A stretch of 64,000 nucleotides of DNA from Adlercreutzia wanghongyangiae (GTDB taxonomy: Bacteria > Actinomycetota > Coriobacteriia > Coriobacteriales > Eggerthellaceae): the NCBI RefSeq assembly GCF_035989245.1, contig NZ_JAYMFF010000014.1, positions 124,001 to 188,000 of the forward strand, read 5' to 3'. The notes under the pieces are model-generated. The model ran no database searches. It saw only the letters and a list, made by a program, of their open reading frames with translations, and was not told the origin of the DNA. This document shows positions 16,804 through 25,141 of the stretch, in pieces (position 1 is the first letter of the stretch; the number at the start of each line of letters is the position of its first letter). A program made the translations under genes and the position numbers.

Positions 16804-17454
16804 TTAGGCCGCCGCTCTCGACAGCGCCCGTTCGTCCAGCCATGATGCGTCAACTTTCAGAAAGTCGACGAGCGACTCGGCCACCGTTCGATAGAAAGGC
16901 GCCTTCTCGCTGCTCAGCTTCTCAGCGAAACACGGTGCCCAACGCAGCGGATGGGCCTTAATGAACGACCGGCTCGCCTCCAAAGCCTCGGTACAACGCT
17001 CGGCGTCATGGGCTTTGCAGGCGCTAAGAGTCCGACCGGCCAGCTCGGCTAGAAAACCGCACTCCAAGGCAATGTGGTCATCGGCCACGGAGGGATACTG
17101 CTGGGGAAGGAGCCCTTGGGCGCGATAGGCGTTGCGCACCGTAAGCGTCACCGGCGTGAACAGGCCTCCGTCGCTGGACAGCTGCGCCGATTCCCAGGGA
17201 GGCGACGGAAGCGCTCCGGGGCCCACGAGCGTTGCGGCGTACTCGCTTGCCAGCTGCTCGCGGCGCGCTTTGGAACCGTAGGTCTCACCAAGCAAGCGGG
17301 CAAGCTTTGCCCCATCAGTGCCAGCGATAGCGCAAGCTTCCTCAACAAGTTCTGCATCCAGCTCGGCCCGCCCATCGCTTCGCGGATCGTTGCCCAAAAG
17401 GCACTGGAACGTTCGGTACAGGTAGTGGCGTGCCGCCAGCATGTCCTCGTTCAT
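16804..17454 (-). CDS. TorD/DmsD family molybdoenzyme chaperone
   Basis: The 216 aa all-helical protein has the TorD-family signature: a YLYRTFQCLLG start, an EYAATLVGPG segment with a proline-rich loop (GALPSPPWESAQL), and DDHIALECGFLAEL. Such chaperones bind the Tat signal of one molybdoenzyme and hold it until the cofactor is inserted. It is the last gene of the unit 20867 to 16804, so its client is the molybdopterin enzyme at 18087-20867. Confidence 0.88.
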   Translation of the reverse strand: MNEDMLAARHYLYRTFQCLLGNDPRSDGRAELDAELVEEACAIAGTDGAKLARLLGETYGSKARREQLASEYAATLVGPGALPSPPWESAQLSSDGGLFTPVTLTVRNAYRAQGLLPQQYPSVADDHIALECGFLAELAGRTLSACKAHDAERCTEALEASRSFIKAHPLRWAPCFAEKLSSEKAPFYRTVAESLVDFLKVDASWLDERALSRAAA

Positions 17455-17478
17455 CGCAATCCCCTTCCCCAGCGTTTC

Positions 17479-18072
17479 CTACAGCAGCACTTCCACGAAG
17501 TCGTCGGCGAGCGCCGCGGGCTTCGGGTTAATGAGAGTGTTCGGCCCGGTTTGCTCCGACGACGGCAGGATGGGCATGTCGTGAACGAGCTCGCCCACCA
17601 TCTGGACTTCGCCCTCGTGCTTGGCACGCAGCTCGTCCAGATCGCCGAACTCCAGGGCGCGCATGTTACACGCGTCGACGCACACCGGATTCAGGCCCGC
17701 ATCGCGGAAGGGCTTACACGAGTCGCACTTGCCGGCCAGCTTCTCGGCCTCCTTCACGATGGGCACTTCGTAGGGGCAGTTGTTGGCGCAGCTCCCACAG
17801 CCGATGCACAGCTCGTCATCATGCTGCACGGCGCCGTCGGCATCCTTGTACATGGCGCCGGTGGGACAGGCTTCCACGCAAGCTGGGTTATCGCAGTGAT
17901 TGCAGGTCTTGGAGTAGTGGTACATGGTGGCGTTGGGGAAGGTGCCCGTCTGATACGTTCCCACGTGGCGGTACAGTTCGCCGGCAGCAAGATCGTTGCG
18001 GTCTTTGCAGGCCGTCTGGCAGGCACGGCAGCCGCTGCAAGCACGCTCGTTGAAGTAGAATCCCAGAGTCAT
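17479..18072 (-). CDS. DmsB-type four-cluster ferredoxin subunit
   Basis: The 197 aa protein has four [4Fe-4S] motifs (C12/15/18/22, C57/60/65/69, C89/92/95/99, C116/119/131/135). It is the electron-transfer subunit of the molybdoenzyme encoded 14 bases upstream, and a TorD chaperone gene follows. No NrfD or DmsC anchor gene is present in this unit. Confidence 0.93.
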   Translation of the reverse strand: MTLGFYFNERACSGCRACQTACKDRNDLAAGELYRHVGTYQTGTFPNATMYHYSKTCNHCDNPACVEACPTGAMYKDADGAVQHDDELCIGCGSCANNCPYEVPIVKEAEKLAGKCDSCKPFRDAGLNPVCVDACNMRALEFGDLDELRAKHEGEVQMVGELVHDMPILPSSEQTGPNTLINPKPAALADDFVEVLL

Positions 18073-18086
18073 GATCGTCTCCTCTC

Positions 18087-20867
18087 TTAATCCTCGATGC
18101 CGGCGGGCAGCACAACCGGGCGCTCGACGTCAGCCAAGTAGTCCTGCTTAGGGCACCTCTCAATCTGGCACAGGCGCGTGTTGTAACCCTGCTGCGCACC
18201 GGCCGACGTGGTGGAATCGATAAGCAGGTTGGTACCGCCGTTCACGGAGTTGCCCTCGTCGTCCATCTCGATCCACGAACCGTGCATGGTATTCGCCACA
18301 CCCGGCATCATGATTTCGACCACCGAGGCCTGACGGATGATGGAGCCGGCGTCGTTGAACACGCGCACCCAGTCGCCAGTCTCAATGCCGCGCTCGGCAG
18401 CGTCGGCGGCGCTTATGAATACGGGGTTCGCGAAGGCCTCGCGCAGATAGCTGTTCGAGTCGAAGGAGCTGTGGGAGCGACGCAGGTAGTGACCGTTGAA
18501 CACCTGAATGGGATAGGCGCCCTTCTCCTTTGCCTCCCAGTCGGCGAAGGAATCCTCGTAGCCGTAGAGCGGGCGAAGGTAGTTGGCGTAGGGCTTCACC
18601 GGATCGTTTTCGTCCTGCCAACCGAGCTTCGGGAAGATATCGGCCTTGGCCTGGCAGTACAACTCGATCTTGCCCGATGCGGAGCTGCGGGGATTGGCCT
18701 CGGGATCGCGCACGAAGTCCTCGTAGGCAATGTAACCGAGGTTGTCGCCCACCTCGCGGCACACCTGATAGATGCCCTTCTCGACCATCTCGTCGAGGGA
18801 GACCAAGCCCTCCTGCGGTTCCACATCGCGGATGCCGTGCTTGTCGATGTCCTCTTGGGTGATGGTCACCAGCGGCATCATCACGTCGTTGCTCTCAACG
18901 GCATCCCCCGTGCCAGGAGTCATCGAGGCGGCCTTGGCGTCGGCGTTCGTGCCCTCGCCGGGCTTAATCACCGTGGCGTTGATGAGACGGTACAAGTGCT
19001 GCTCCGCGCCGGTGTACGGGAAGTACGCATCAGAATCCAAACCGAGGCGCTTGCCCAGGTCGTATACGATCTCGCGGTCGGACTTACCTTCGAAGTAGGG
19101 GTTCACCACACCGAATTGCTGCCACAGCGCGATGTCGCGGTTTTGCTGGCCCAGATGATAGTCGTCGCCGTTGGGATCTTCCCAGTTGGTCAGCACGGGA
19201 AGCACGATGTCGGAGTACTGGGCCGTGGGGTTGAACACCAGCGCCAGGTCAAGCACGAAATCCACCTTGCGGAAGGCTTTGATGCCCTCATTGGTGTTGC
19301 AGCGCACCGTAAGCGGGTTGCCGAAATCGTTCACGATCATGCGGATGTCAATCTCGCGCTCCTCGGCCTGCTGGATGGCGGAGTTGCCGTTGCCGTAATC
19401 CACCACGCTGCCGAACCAGGTGTACTTGCCCGTGTTCACAGCCTGCCACACGTAGTTGTGCAGAATAACGTCGTCCACGGGGTTCGCCGGCGGCTCCACC
19501 GCCTTGCCCGCCGGATACGGATCGCCCAGCACCACCAAGTCGGGGCCATCGTTGCCCGCGAAGAAGTGGTACTGCGGAGCACCGGAATGACCGGGCTTGC
19601 CGTGATGGCCGCCCATGCAGCACACCGTTTCCTGAATCTGCAGCAGGTTCTCAGCGCCGTTGCAACGGGACGCGCCGTAGCCGTACAGCCAGGTAACGGC
19701 GTTGTTCTTTCCCATCACCTCGACGAGCCAAGCGATATCGGCCGGCTCGGCGCCGCAGATTTCAGCAGCCCACTCCGGCGTCTTCGGCGTACCGTCGTAG
19801 TCGCCCAGGATGTAGCCCTTAATATTCTCGCTGGTAGTAGCATCGGCGGGCATCATGGTGTCGTCGAAGCCCACAGTGCATCGTTTGAGGAAATCCCAGT
19901 CGACGATGTCGCCGCGCTCCTCGTCCAGACGCAGCATCTCGTAGGCCACGCCCAAGAGGAAGGCGGTGTCGGTGTCGGTGCCGGGGCGCACGGGAATCCA
20001 CTTCGCCTCCAAGGTGGTGGCGGTCAGGTTGCACTCGGGTCCCACATAGACAAACTCAACGCCGGCCTCCTTGGCGCGCCAGAAGTGGTACATGGGGCTG
20101 CCGCCCGAAGCCCAAGCAGGGTTGCCGCCCTGGAAGACGATATAGTCGGCGTTCAGCAGGTCGAGACGGTCGTTGCTGCCGTATCCGCCGGGCTCGCCGT
20201 GGTTGAAGTACGTGCCCATGTTTCCGCTGTACATCAGGTACGTGCCGTAGGAGTCGCAGAACTCGAAGGTGGCGTAGCCGCCCATGGGGGCCAAAAGGAA
20301 GTTGCGCATGCACGTGCGGCCGAAGCTCATGTGAAGCACGCTACGCCCACCGTAGGTGTCGTAGATACGACGCATCTCCTCGGCGATGAGGTCGTAGGCC
20401 TCGTCCCAGCTGATACGCTCCCACTCGTCTGCGCCGCGCAGCTCGCCATTTACGTTGTCGCCGCCGCCAGGCATCCAGCTCTTGCGCTTCATGGGGTACT
20501 TCAGGCGTTCCGCCGACGCATGGGCGGCACGCTGGCTGCGGCCGCGCACGCAGCCACGCTGCTGAAACATCTCGAGCGATTCCTCATGGGTGTCGTCGGT
20601 CTTGATGCGGGTGATAATGCCATCCACCACGTAAGCCTGCAGCAGGCACTTGCCACCGCAGGAAAGCCAGCACTGCACCGGCCTCCACGCCCCGGCCGCG
20701 TCTTTGGCCAGCTCGGCGTCGACGGTGTACTCATGGGCCTCGGTGTCACCCGTTTCGGCCATTTTCTGCTCGGGCGCGCAACCGGCAGCCAATGCCGCCG
20801 CGCCAGCCGAGGCCGCCGCCACGAACGAACGGCGCGTCAGCGTTCCCTTGCTTGCCATCTCCTCCAT
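18087..20867 (-). CDS. Tat-exported molybdopterin oxidoreductase (module A)
   Basis: This 926 aa catalytic subunit of the DMSO reductase family has a twin-arginine signal (TRRSFVAAAS, RR at 12-13) and lipobox Cys30 (AAGC). The [4Fe-4S] ligands are C66, C70, C74 and C106. The start at 20867 is set by AAGGAGGA seven bases before the ATG; a longer in-frame extension would precede the Tat signal and is rejected. With its ferredoxin, TorD chaperone and divergent LysR regulator it forms a complete respiratory module without a membrane anchor. Substrate not predictable; catechol dehydroxylases of Eggerthella and Gordonibacter belong to the same broad group. Confidence 0.92.
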   Translation of the reverse strand: MEEMASKGTLTRRSFVAAASAGAAALAAGCAPEQKMAETGDTEAHEYTVDAELAKDAAGAWRPVQCWLSCGGKCLLQAYVVDGIITRIKTDDTHEESLEMFQQRGCVRGRSQRAAHASAERLKYPMKRKSWMPGGGDNVNGELRGADEWERISWDEAYDLIAEEMRRIYDTYGGRSVLHMSFGRTCMRNFLLAPMGGYATFEFCDSYGTYLMYSGNMGTYFNHGEPGGYGSNDRLDLLNADYIVFQGGNPAWASGGSPMYHFWRAKEAGVEFVYVGPECNLTATTLEAKWIPVRPGTDTDTAFLLGVAYEMLRLDEERGDIVDWDFLKRCTVGFDDTMMPADATTSENIKGYILGDYDGTPKTPEWAAEICGAEPADIAWLVEVMGKNNAVTWLYGYGASRCNGAENLLQIQETVCCMGGHHGKPGHSGAPQYHFFAGNDGPDLVVLGDPYPAGKAVEPPANPVDDVILHNYVWQAVNTGKYTWFGSVVDYGNGNSAIQQAEEREIDIRMIVNDFGNPLTVRCNTNEGIKAFRKVDFVLDLALVFNPTAQYSDIVLPVLTNWEDPNGDDYHLGQQNRDIALWQQFGVVNPYFEGKSDREIVYDLGKRLGLDSDAYFPYTGAEQHLYRLINATVIKPGEGTNADAKAASMTPGTGDAVESNDVMMPLVTITQEDIDKHGIRDVEPQEGLVSLDEMVEKGIYQVCREVGDNLGYIAYEDFVRDPEANPRSSASGKIELYCQAKADIFPKLGWQDENDPVKPYANYLRPLYGYEDSFADWEAKEKGAYPIQVFNGHYLRRSHSSFDSNSYLREAFANPVFISAADAAERGIETGDWVRVFNDAGSIIRQASVVEIMMPGVANTMHGSWIEMDDEGNSVNGGTNLLIDSTTSAGAQQGYNTRLCQIERCPKQDYLADVERPVVLPAGIED

Positions 20868-20973
20868 GGGTCCTCCTTCTCTCGTTACCACTGCTCTGCT
20901 TTTCGCAGCGGTTCTCTCTAGGGGCATTGTGCAGCCGCCGGAAGCAAACCAGAAGAGACTGAAAAGCGGCTTT

Positions 20974-21013
20974 AGCGTTAGTTCTGGACTAACGCTCTCC
21001 CAAGTCCTATACT
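20974..21013 (+). promoter_or_regulatory. Palindrome overlapping the LysR promoter
   Basis: A perfect 9-bp inverted repeat AGCGTTAGT-N5-ACTAACGCT (20974-20996) lies between the molybdoenzyme and its divergent LysR gene. A TATACT -10 box (21008-21013), with TGGACT 17 bases upstream (20985-20990), would drive the LysR gene, and the palindrome covers that -35. This suggests autorepression plus control of the divergent enzyme. Confidence 0.55.
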
Positions 21014-21036
21014 GCGGCCGAGGGGAAGGGGAGCCT

Positions 21037-21930
21037 ATGCTCGACAAGCGGGTCACAACATTTATTCAGGTGGTTGAAAGCGGTTCCATCGCCAAAGCCG
21101 CCCGCGTACTGTTTCTTTCCAAGGTATCGGTGAAGGCGCAGATGGACGGCTTGGAGGCCGAGGTAGGCGTGCAGCTCCTCGAGCGCACCACCCGCGGCGT
21201 CAAGCCCACGACGGCCGGCGAGATCTTCTTCGAAAGAGCCCGCGAGCTCGCCTATTTGGCAGACCGCACGTTGGCGAAAACCCGAGCAACCAGCGAGGGA
21301 GAGCGCCGCGTCGTGCGCGTGGGAACCTCGGTGCTGCGCCCTTGCCGCCCCCTACTCGACCTGTGGGACTCTCTTGGGCCCGACAAGCCCGACACTTCTT
21401 TGGAGATCATCCCCTTCGACGATGATACGACAAGCCTCAACGAGGTGGTCGACGAGCTAGGACGCCGCATCGACTGCTTCGTGGCCCCTTGCGACTCCGA
21501 ACGCTGGCGCGCCACGACGAACATCCTCCTGCTGGACGAAATGCCCTATTGCCTCGCCGTCCCCCGCTCCCATCCGCTCGCCACGCGCGAGCTCATCAGC
21601 TGGGACGATCTGGATGGCGAGACCATCATGATGGTCCCTGGCGGCGACTCCCCCATCGTGAGTTCTCTGCGCAGCGAAATTAAAGAGAACCACCCCGGCA
21701 TATCCATCGTGGGAGTCTCCACCCACTACGACATCACCACATTCAATGCCTGCGAACAGGCTGGATACCTTCTGCCCATCTATCATGTCTGGGCCGATGC
21801 GCATCCGTCTATGATCACCGTGCCGGTTGATTGGCCCTGGCGCATGCCCTATGGCCTGGTGTATTCCAAGCACCCCAGCGAAGCCATGACCGATTTCGCC
21901 AACGCCATAGCCCAAACCCGCCAAATTTAG
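21037..21930 (+). CDS. LysR family regulator of molybdoenzyme module A
   Basis: The 297 aa protein has a LysR-type helix-turn-helix (TTFIQVVESGSIAKAARVLF) and a typical C-terminal effector domain. The recognition helix (LSKVSVKAQMDGLEAE) departs from the usual QPALSxxIxxLE pattern, so it may recognise an unusual site. The ATG follows GGGGAAGGGGAG. It is divergent from the molybdoenzyme operon and next to a 9-bp palindrome. Confidence 0.88.
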   Translation: MLDKRVTTFIQVVESGSIAKAARVLFLSKVSVKAQMDGLEAEVGVQLLERTTRGVKPTTAGEIFFERARELAYLADRTLAKTRATSEGERRVVRVGTSVLRPCRPLLDLWDSLGPDKPDTSLEIIPFDDDTTSLNEVVDELGRRIDCFVAPCDSERWRATTNILLLDEMPYCLAVPRSHPLATRELISWDDLDGETIMMVPGGDSPIVSSLRSEIKENHPGISIVGVSTHYDITTFNACEQAGYLLPIYHVWADAHPSMITVPVDWPWRMPYGLVYSKHPSEAMTDFANAIAQTRQI

Positions 21931-22038
21931 GTCTTCCTCGCTGTCCTGCAGGACATGCACGCGCAAGCGAAAGACAGGGAACGTTTGACGGTTGAAGAGG
22001 ACGATTCCGTACCCATATTCCCATTACGTCCTGATTTA

Positions 22039-22110
22039 TGTGAGTTTCAACACTTTTACGTCCTTGTTTTTGTGAGTTTCCGCACTTTTACGTCCTTGTT
22101 TTTGTATACT
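22039..22110 (+). repeat. Tandem 32-bp repeats over the promoter of the DUF4143 ATPase gene
   Basis: Two adjacent 32-bp units (22039-22070 and 22071-22102) differ at two positions. Partial copies flank them on both sides, so the spacing stays in register. Each unit contains GTGAGTTT and CACTTTTACGTCCTTG. A TATACT -10 box (22105-22110) follows directly, so the repeats cover the -35 region and look like operator repeats. Confidence 0.7.
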
Positions 22111-22140
22111 TGTGACGTGCACTGAGCAAGGGAGGTGTCT

Positions 22141-23442
22141 ATGGAGCGTTTTCTCATGCGCGATCTCGAAGCATGGCGAGAGAATCCCCGCAGGAAACCC
22201 CTTATCATCAACGGAGCTCGTCAAGTGGGAAAGACGTGGCTCATCAAGGAGTTAGGAAGGCGTCACTACAAGAGCATCGCCTATGTGAACATGGACAACA
22301 ACGCGGCCATGCGCGAGCTATTCGACGCAGGGTACGATATCGATGTCCTCATCGCCGGTCTCCAGCTGCAAACCGGCGTCACCATCGAGCCCGCCTCCAC
22401 CCTCATCGTGTTCGACGAAGTCCAGGAAAATCCCAAGGCGCTCACGGCCCTCAAGTACTTCGATGAGGACCCGCGCGGCTTTTCGGTCGTAGCCGCCGGC
22501 TCTTTGCTGGGAATCCTCCTTCAAAGCGGGACAGGATTTCCCGTAGGCAAGGTGGAAACGCTCGACCTCTACCCCCTTTCCTTCGAGGAATTCGCCTTAG
22601 CGGCCGAGGGAGAGGAATTCCTAGCATCATTGCAGAACCCGAATCCGGCGCTCATCCAGGCCTTCAAATCGCGGGCGATCGCCCTCTTGAAAACCTACTA
22701 CTTCGTGGGGGGAATGCCCGAGGCGGTCAGCGCGTTTCTCACACATCGGGACTACGATGCCGCACGCGCCGTCCAAAAGCGGATTCTAGCCGACTACGAG
22801 CGCGACTTCTCCAAGCACATCGCCCCCCGCGAGGCCGAGCGCGTCTTCGCCGTGTGGGACTCCGTCGTCGCCCACCTGTCCCAGGAGAACAAGAAGTTCA
22901 TCTTCGGCCGCCTCGCAAAGGGCGCCCGGGCGAAGGAGTTCGAGAGCGCCCTCACGTGGCTGAGACAAGCCGGCCTCATCTACCAGGTACCGCGCGTGGC
23001 TAAGCCGGGAATGCCCCTCAAGGCCTATCGCGATCCGGGCGCATTCAAAGTGTTCCTGCTGGATGTGGGCCTACTCGGCGCCATGAGCGAGCTGGACGGC
23101 AGGAGCGTCATCGAGGGCAACGCCCTGTTCGAGGAATTCAAAGGGGCGCTTACCGAGCAGTACGCATGCCAAGAGCTTATAGCCTGCTGCAAGCTCACTC
23201 CCTGCTACTGGTCAGCCGAGAACTCCCGGGGTGAGGTGGACTTCCTCGCGCAATCGGCGGGCATCGTGTACGCCATCGAGGTGAAGGCCGAGGAGAACCT
23301 GCGCGCCAAAAGCCTACGCAGCTTCAAAGAGAAGTACCCGAAAGTTCAAGCCCGACGCTTCTCCCTTTCCGACTACCGCGAGCAGGACTGGCTCACCAAC
23401 GTTCCCCTCTACTTAATGGGAAACACGGGGCTTTGGCTGTAA
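22141..23442 (+). CDS. AAA-family ATPase with C-terminal DUF4143 domain
   Basis: This 433 aa protein has Walker A GARQVGKT (25-32), Walker B LIVFDEVQ (about 88-95) and a C-terminal DUF4143 region with a nuclease-like strand pair (EVDFLAQ and YAIEVKA, the PD-(D/E)XK pattern). It belongs to the AAA_14/DUF4143 group found as single genes across many bacteria and archaea, with no settled function. The ATG at 22141 follows GGGAGG. It sits between two molybdoenzyme modules and is unrelated to them in function; tandem repeats precede it. Confidence 0.85.
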   Translation: MERFLMRDLEAWRENPRRKPLIINGARQVGKTWLIKELGRRHYKSIAYVNMDNNAAMRELFDAGYDIDVLIAGLQLQTGVTIEPASTLIVFDEVQENPKALTALKYFDEDPRGFSVVAAGSLLGILLQSGTGFPVGKVETLDLYPLSFEEFALAAEGEEFLASLQNPNPALIQAFKSRAIALLKTYYFVGGMPEAVSAFLTHRDYDAARAVQKRILADYERDFSKHIAPREAERVFAVWDSVVAHLSQENKKFIFGRLAKGARAKEFESALTWLRQAGLIYQVPRVAKPGMPLKAYRDPGAFKVFLLDVGLLGAMSELDGRSVIEGNALFEEFKGALTEQYACQELIACCKLTPCYWSAENSRGEVDFLAQSAGIVYAIEVKAEENLRAKSLRSFKEKYPKVQARRFSLSDYREQDWLTNVPLYLMGNTGLWL

Positions 23443-23456
23443 AGAGAGGCCCTTCT

Positions 23457-24320
23457 TTAGGCCGATGCACTCACCAGCTCGTGGTCCTCGATGCCGAAGG
23501 GGCGAACGCGCTTGAGGGCGTCAAGGGCCTCGGACACCTCGGCGAAGACGGCCGTCTCAGGGCTGCCGGGCAGCGCGCCGAGGCCGTCAGCGATGACGCC
23601 CCCGCTGGCCGCAACGGCGCCCTCCGCCCAGAAAGCGGACTCGGAGAGCAGCACGGCGTCATTGCGGACGAAGGCAGCCAAAGCCTCGATCATCTGAGGG
23701 TAGAGCACCGCCGTCTTCGAGCGGCGGGCACAACGGGCGAAGTCGTCCAGCCACGTGAGCATATGATCGCGCACGAAAGCCTCCTGCCGGCGCAGAGAGT
23801 CAGCCAGGGCCTGCAGGCGCCCATCGCACAGCTCTGCCACGGAGCTCGCAGCCTCGCGCGCCATAAAGCCGCACATGGTGGCCACGTGGTCATCGGGAAT
23901 GCGCATGAGGCGCGCGAGAGCCAGACCACGGTCGCGGTAGAGGGCCCGCACAGCCAGGGTGTTCTCCTGGAAGATCGCCATGTCGTGGGTCAGATAGGGC
24001 GACTCGATGGGCTGACAGGGCAGCTCGCCCGGACCGATGAACAGACGGGTATACTCGTCACGAGCCTGGTCGAGCAGGACGCCGCGGTCGACGCATTCAC
24101 CCAGATCCTGCAGAAAGCGGCCGAGCCCCCGCATGGAGGGATCCTCGCCAGCAAACTCCTCCACGACATCCCGCGTGGCCTTCGAGAGCACGAGCGCGAT
24201 CACGGCCTCGTCGGGCGTGCCGCCGAGCAGCTTGTGGAACAGCATGTACAGGTACTCGCGGGACAGCAGCAGCGCCTCCAAGTCGATGGACTCGCGACGC
24301 AGCGCGGCGATGTCGGTCAT
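23457..24320 (-). CDS. TorD family molybdoenzyme chaperone (module B)
   Basis: This 287 aa helical protein is longer than the 200-220 residues usual for TorD/DmsD. The TorD core is clear: EYLYMLFHKLLGGTPDEA near residue 30, then DEYTRLFIGPGELPCQPIES and DDHVATMCGFMAREAA. The extra length is an Ala-rich C-terminal tail. It closes the unit 28027 to 23457, and its client should be the molybdoenzyme at 25142-28027. Confidence 0.85.
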   Translation of the reverse strand: MTDIAALRRESIDLEALLLSREYLYMLFHKLLGGTPDEAVIALVLSKATRDVVEEFAGEDPSMRGLGRFLQDLGECVDRGVLLDQARDEYTRLFIGPGELPCQPIESPYLTHDMAIFQENTLAVRALYRDRGLALARLMRIPDDHVATMCGFMAREAASSVAELCDGRLQALADSLRRQEAFVRDHMLTWLDDFARCARRSKTAVLYPQMIEALAAFVRNDAVLLSESAFWAEGAVAASGGVIADGLGALPGSPETAVFAEVSEALDALKRVRPFGIEDHELVSASA

Positions 24321-24355
24321 AATGGGCTCCCTCCTCTGATTTGATGCTCAAGTTC

Positions 24356-24549
24356 CTTCGACTCCGCGCTTCGCGCTCCATTCAGGATGACACGGGGGCG
24401 AAATGCTTCGCGCTCCGCTCAGGATGACACGGGCGGGACTCAACACGTGCCCGCCCATGATGACATCGGGCCAAAAGCCGGCCGCAACGCCCGGGATGAC
24501 ATGCCCTTTCCGCGTCATCCCGAGCGAGCGAAGCAAGTCGAGGGATCTC
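24356..24549. repeat. Cluster of dispersed extragenic repeats in direct and inverted copies
   Basis: Two direct 28-bp copies (24369-24396, 24406-24433; 26 of 28 identical) contain CTTCGCGCTCC and TCAGGATGACACGGG. An inverted relative lies at 24511-24549 (CGTCATCCCGAGCGAGCGAA onward). The arms could fold into a long hairpin between the ferredoxin and TorD genes. A related copy is at 51597-51632. Elements of this kind, with the core TCATCCYGAGCGA, are dispersed in many bacterial genomes. Confidence 0.7.
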
Positions 24550-24563
24550 CAACCCCGAACGAC

Positions 24564-25139
24564 TTACAGAACGACCGGGTTGAACGCTTCCAACAGTGCT
24601 GCGCGGCTCGCGCCGATGAGCAAGTTCGGGCCCGTGGTGGCCGCGACCTCCGTGCAGGGCAGCTCGCTCACAGCATCGGGGTGGACGGCACGCAGCTCGT
24701 CCATCTCGCCGAACTCGATGGCACGCATGGGGCAGGCCTCCACGCACACCGGCTCGTGCCCCGCCTCGCGCAGAGCACGGCAGGTGTCGCACTTCTGCAC
24801 GATCTTGTCCTCCTCGATAAACTGCGGCGCATCGTAGGGGCACGAGTTCACGCAGGTCTGGCAACCGATGCACTCGTCGTCGTTGTGCTGCACGGTGCCG
24901 TCGTCGTCCTTGTACATGGCACCGGTGGGGCAGTTCGCCACACAGGCCGGGCTCTCGCAATGGTTGCAGGAGATGTTCAGGTGGAACATGCCCACTTCGG
25001 GGTAGGTGCCGCACTCGAAGGTGTCCACGCGGCGCAGGCGCGGGCCCGCCACCTGGATGTCGCGACGGTCCTTGCAGGCGACCTGGCAGGTGCGGCAGCC
25101 GATGCAGCTGGCCAGATCAACATAGAATCCCAAGCTCAT
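24564..25139 (-). CDS. DmsB-type four-cluster ferredoxin subunit (module B)
   Basis: The 191 aa protein has four [4Fe-4S] motifs (C12/15/18/22, C58/61/66/70, C90/93/96/100, C117/120/132/136). It starts 2 bases after the molybdoenzyme stop, so translation is probably coupled. It transfers electrons to that enzyme; the quinol-side partner is not encoded here. Confidence 0.93.
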   Translation of the reverse strand: MSLGFYVDLASCIGCRTCQVACKDRRDIQVAGPRLRRVDTFECGTYPEVGMFHLNISCNHCESPACVANCPTGAMYKDDDGTVQHNDDECIGCQTCVNSCPYDAPQFIEEDKIVQKCDTCRALREAGHEPVCVEACPMRAIEFGEMDELRAVHPDAVSELPCTEVAATTGPNLLIGASRAALLEAFNPVVL

Positions 25140-25141
25140 GA

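Noticed and set aside
18282..20921. Long plus-strand open frame opposite molybdoenzyme module A (and similar ones opposite 25142-28027 and 32361-34178)
   Set aside because: Same codon-bias effect; the sense frames have Tat signals, cluster motifs and ribosome sites, while the antisense frames have none.
22141..23442. DUF4143 ATPase considered as part of a mobile element or a defence system
   Set aside because: No transposase, integrase, target duplication or partner gene is next to it; single-gene occurrence is usual for the family.
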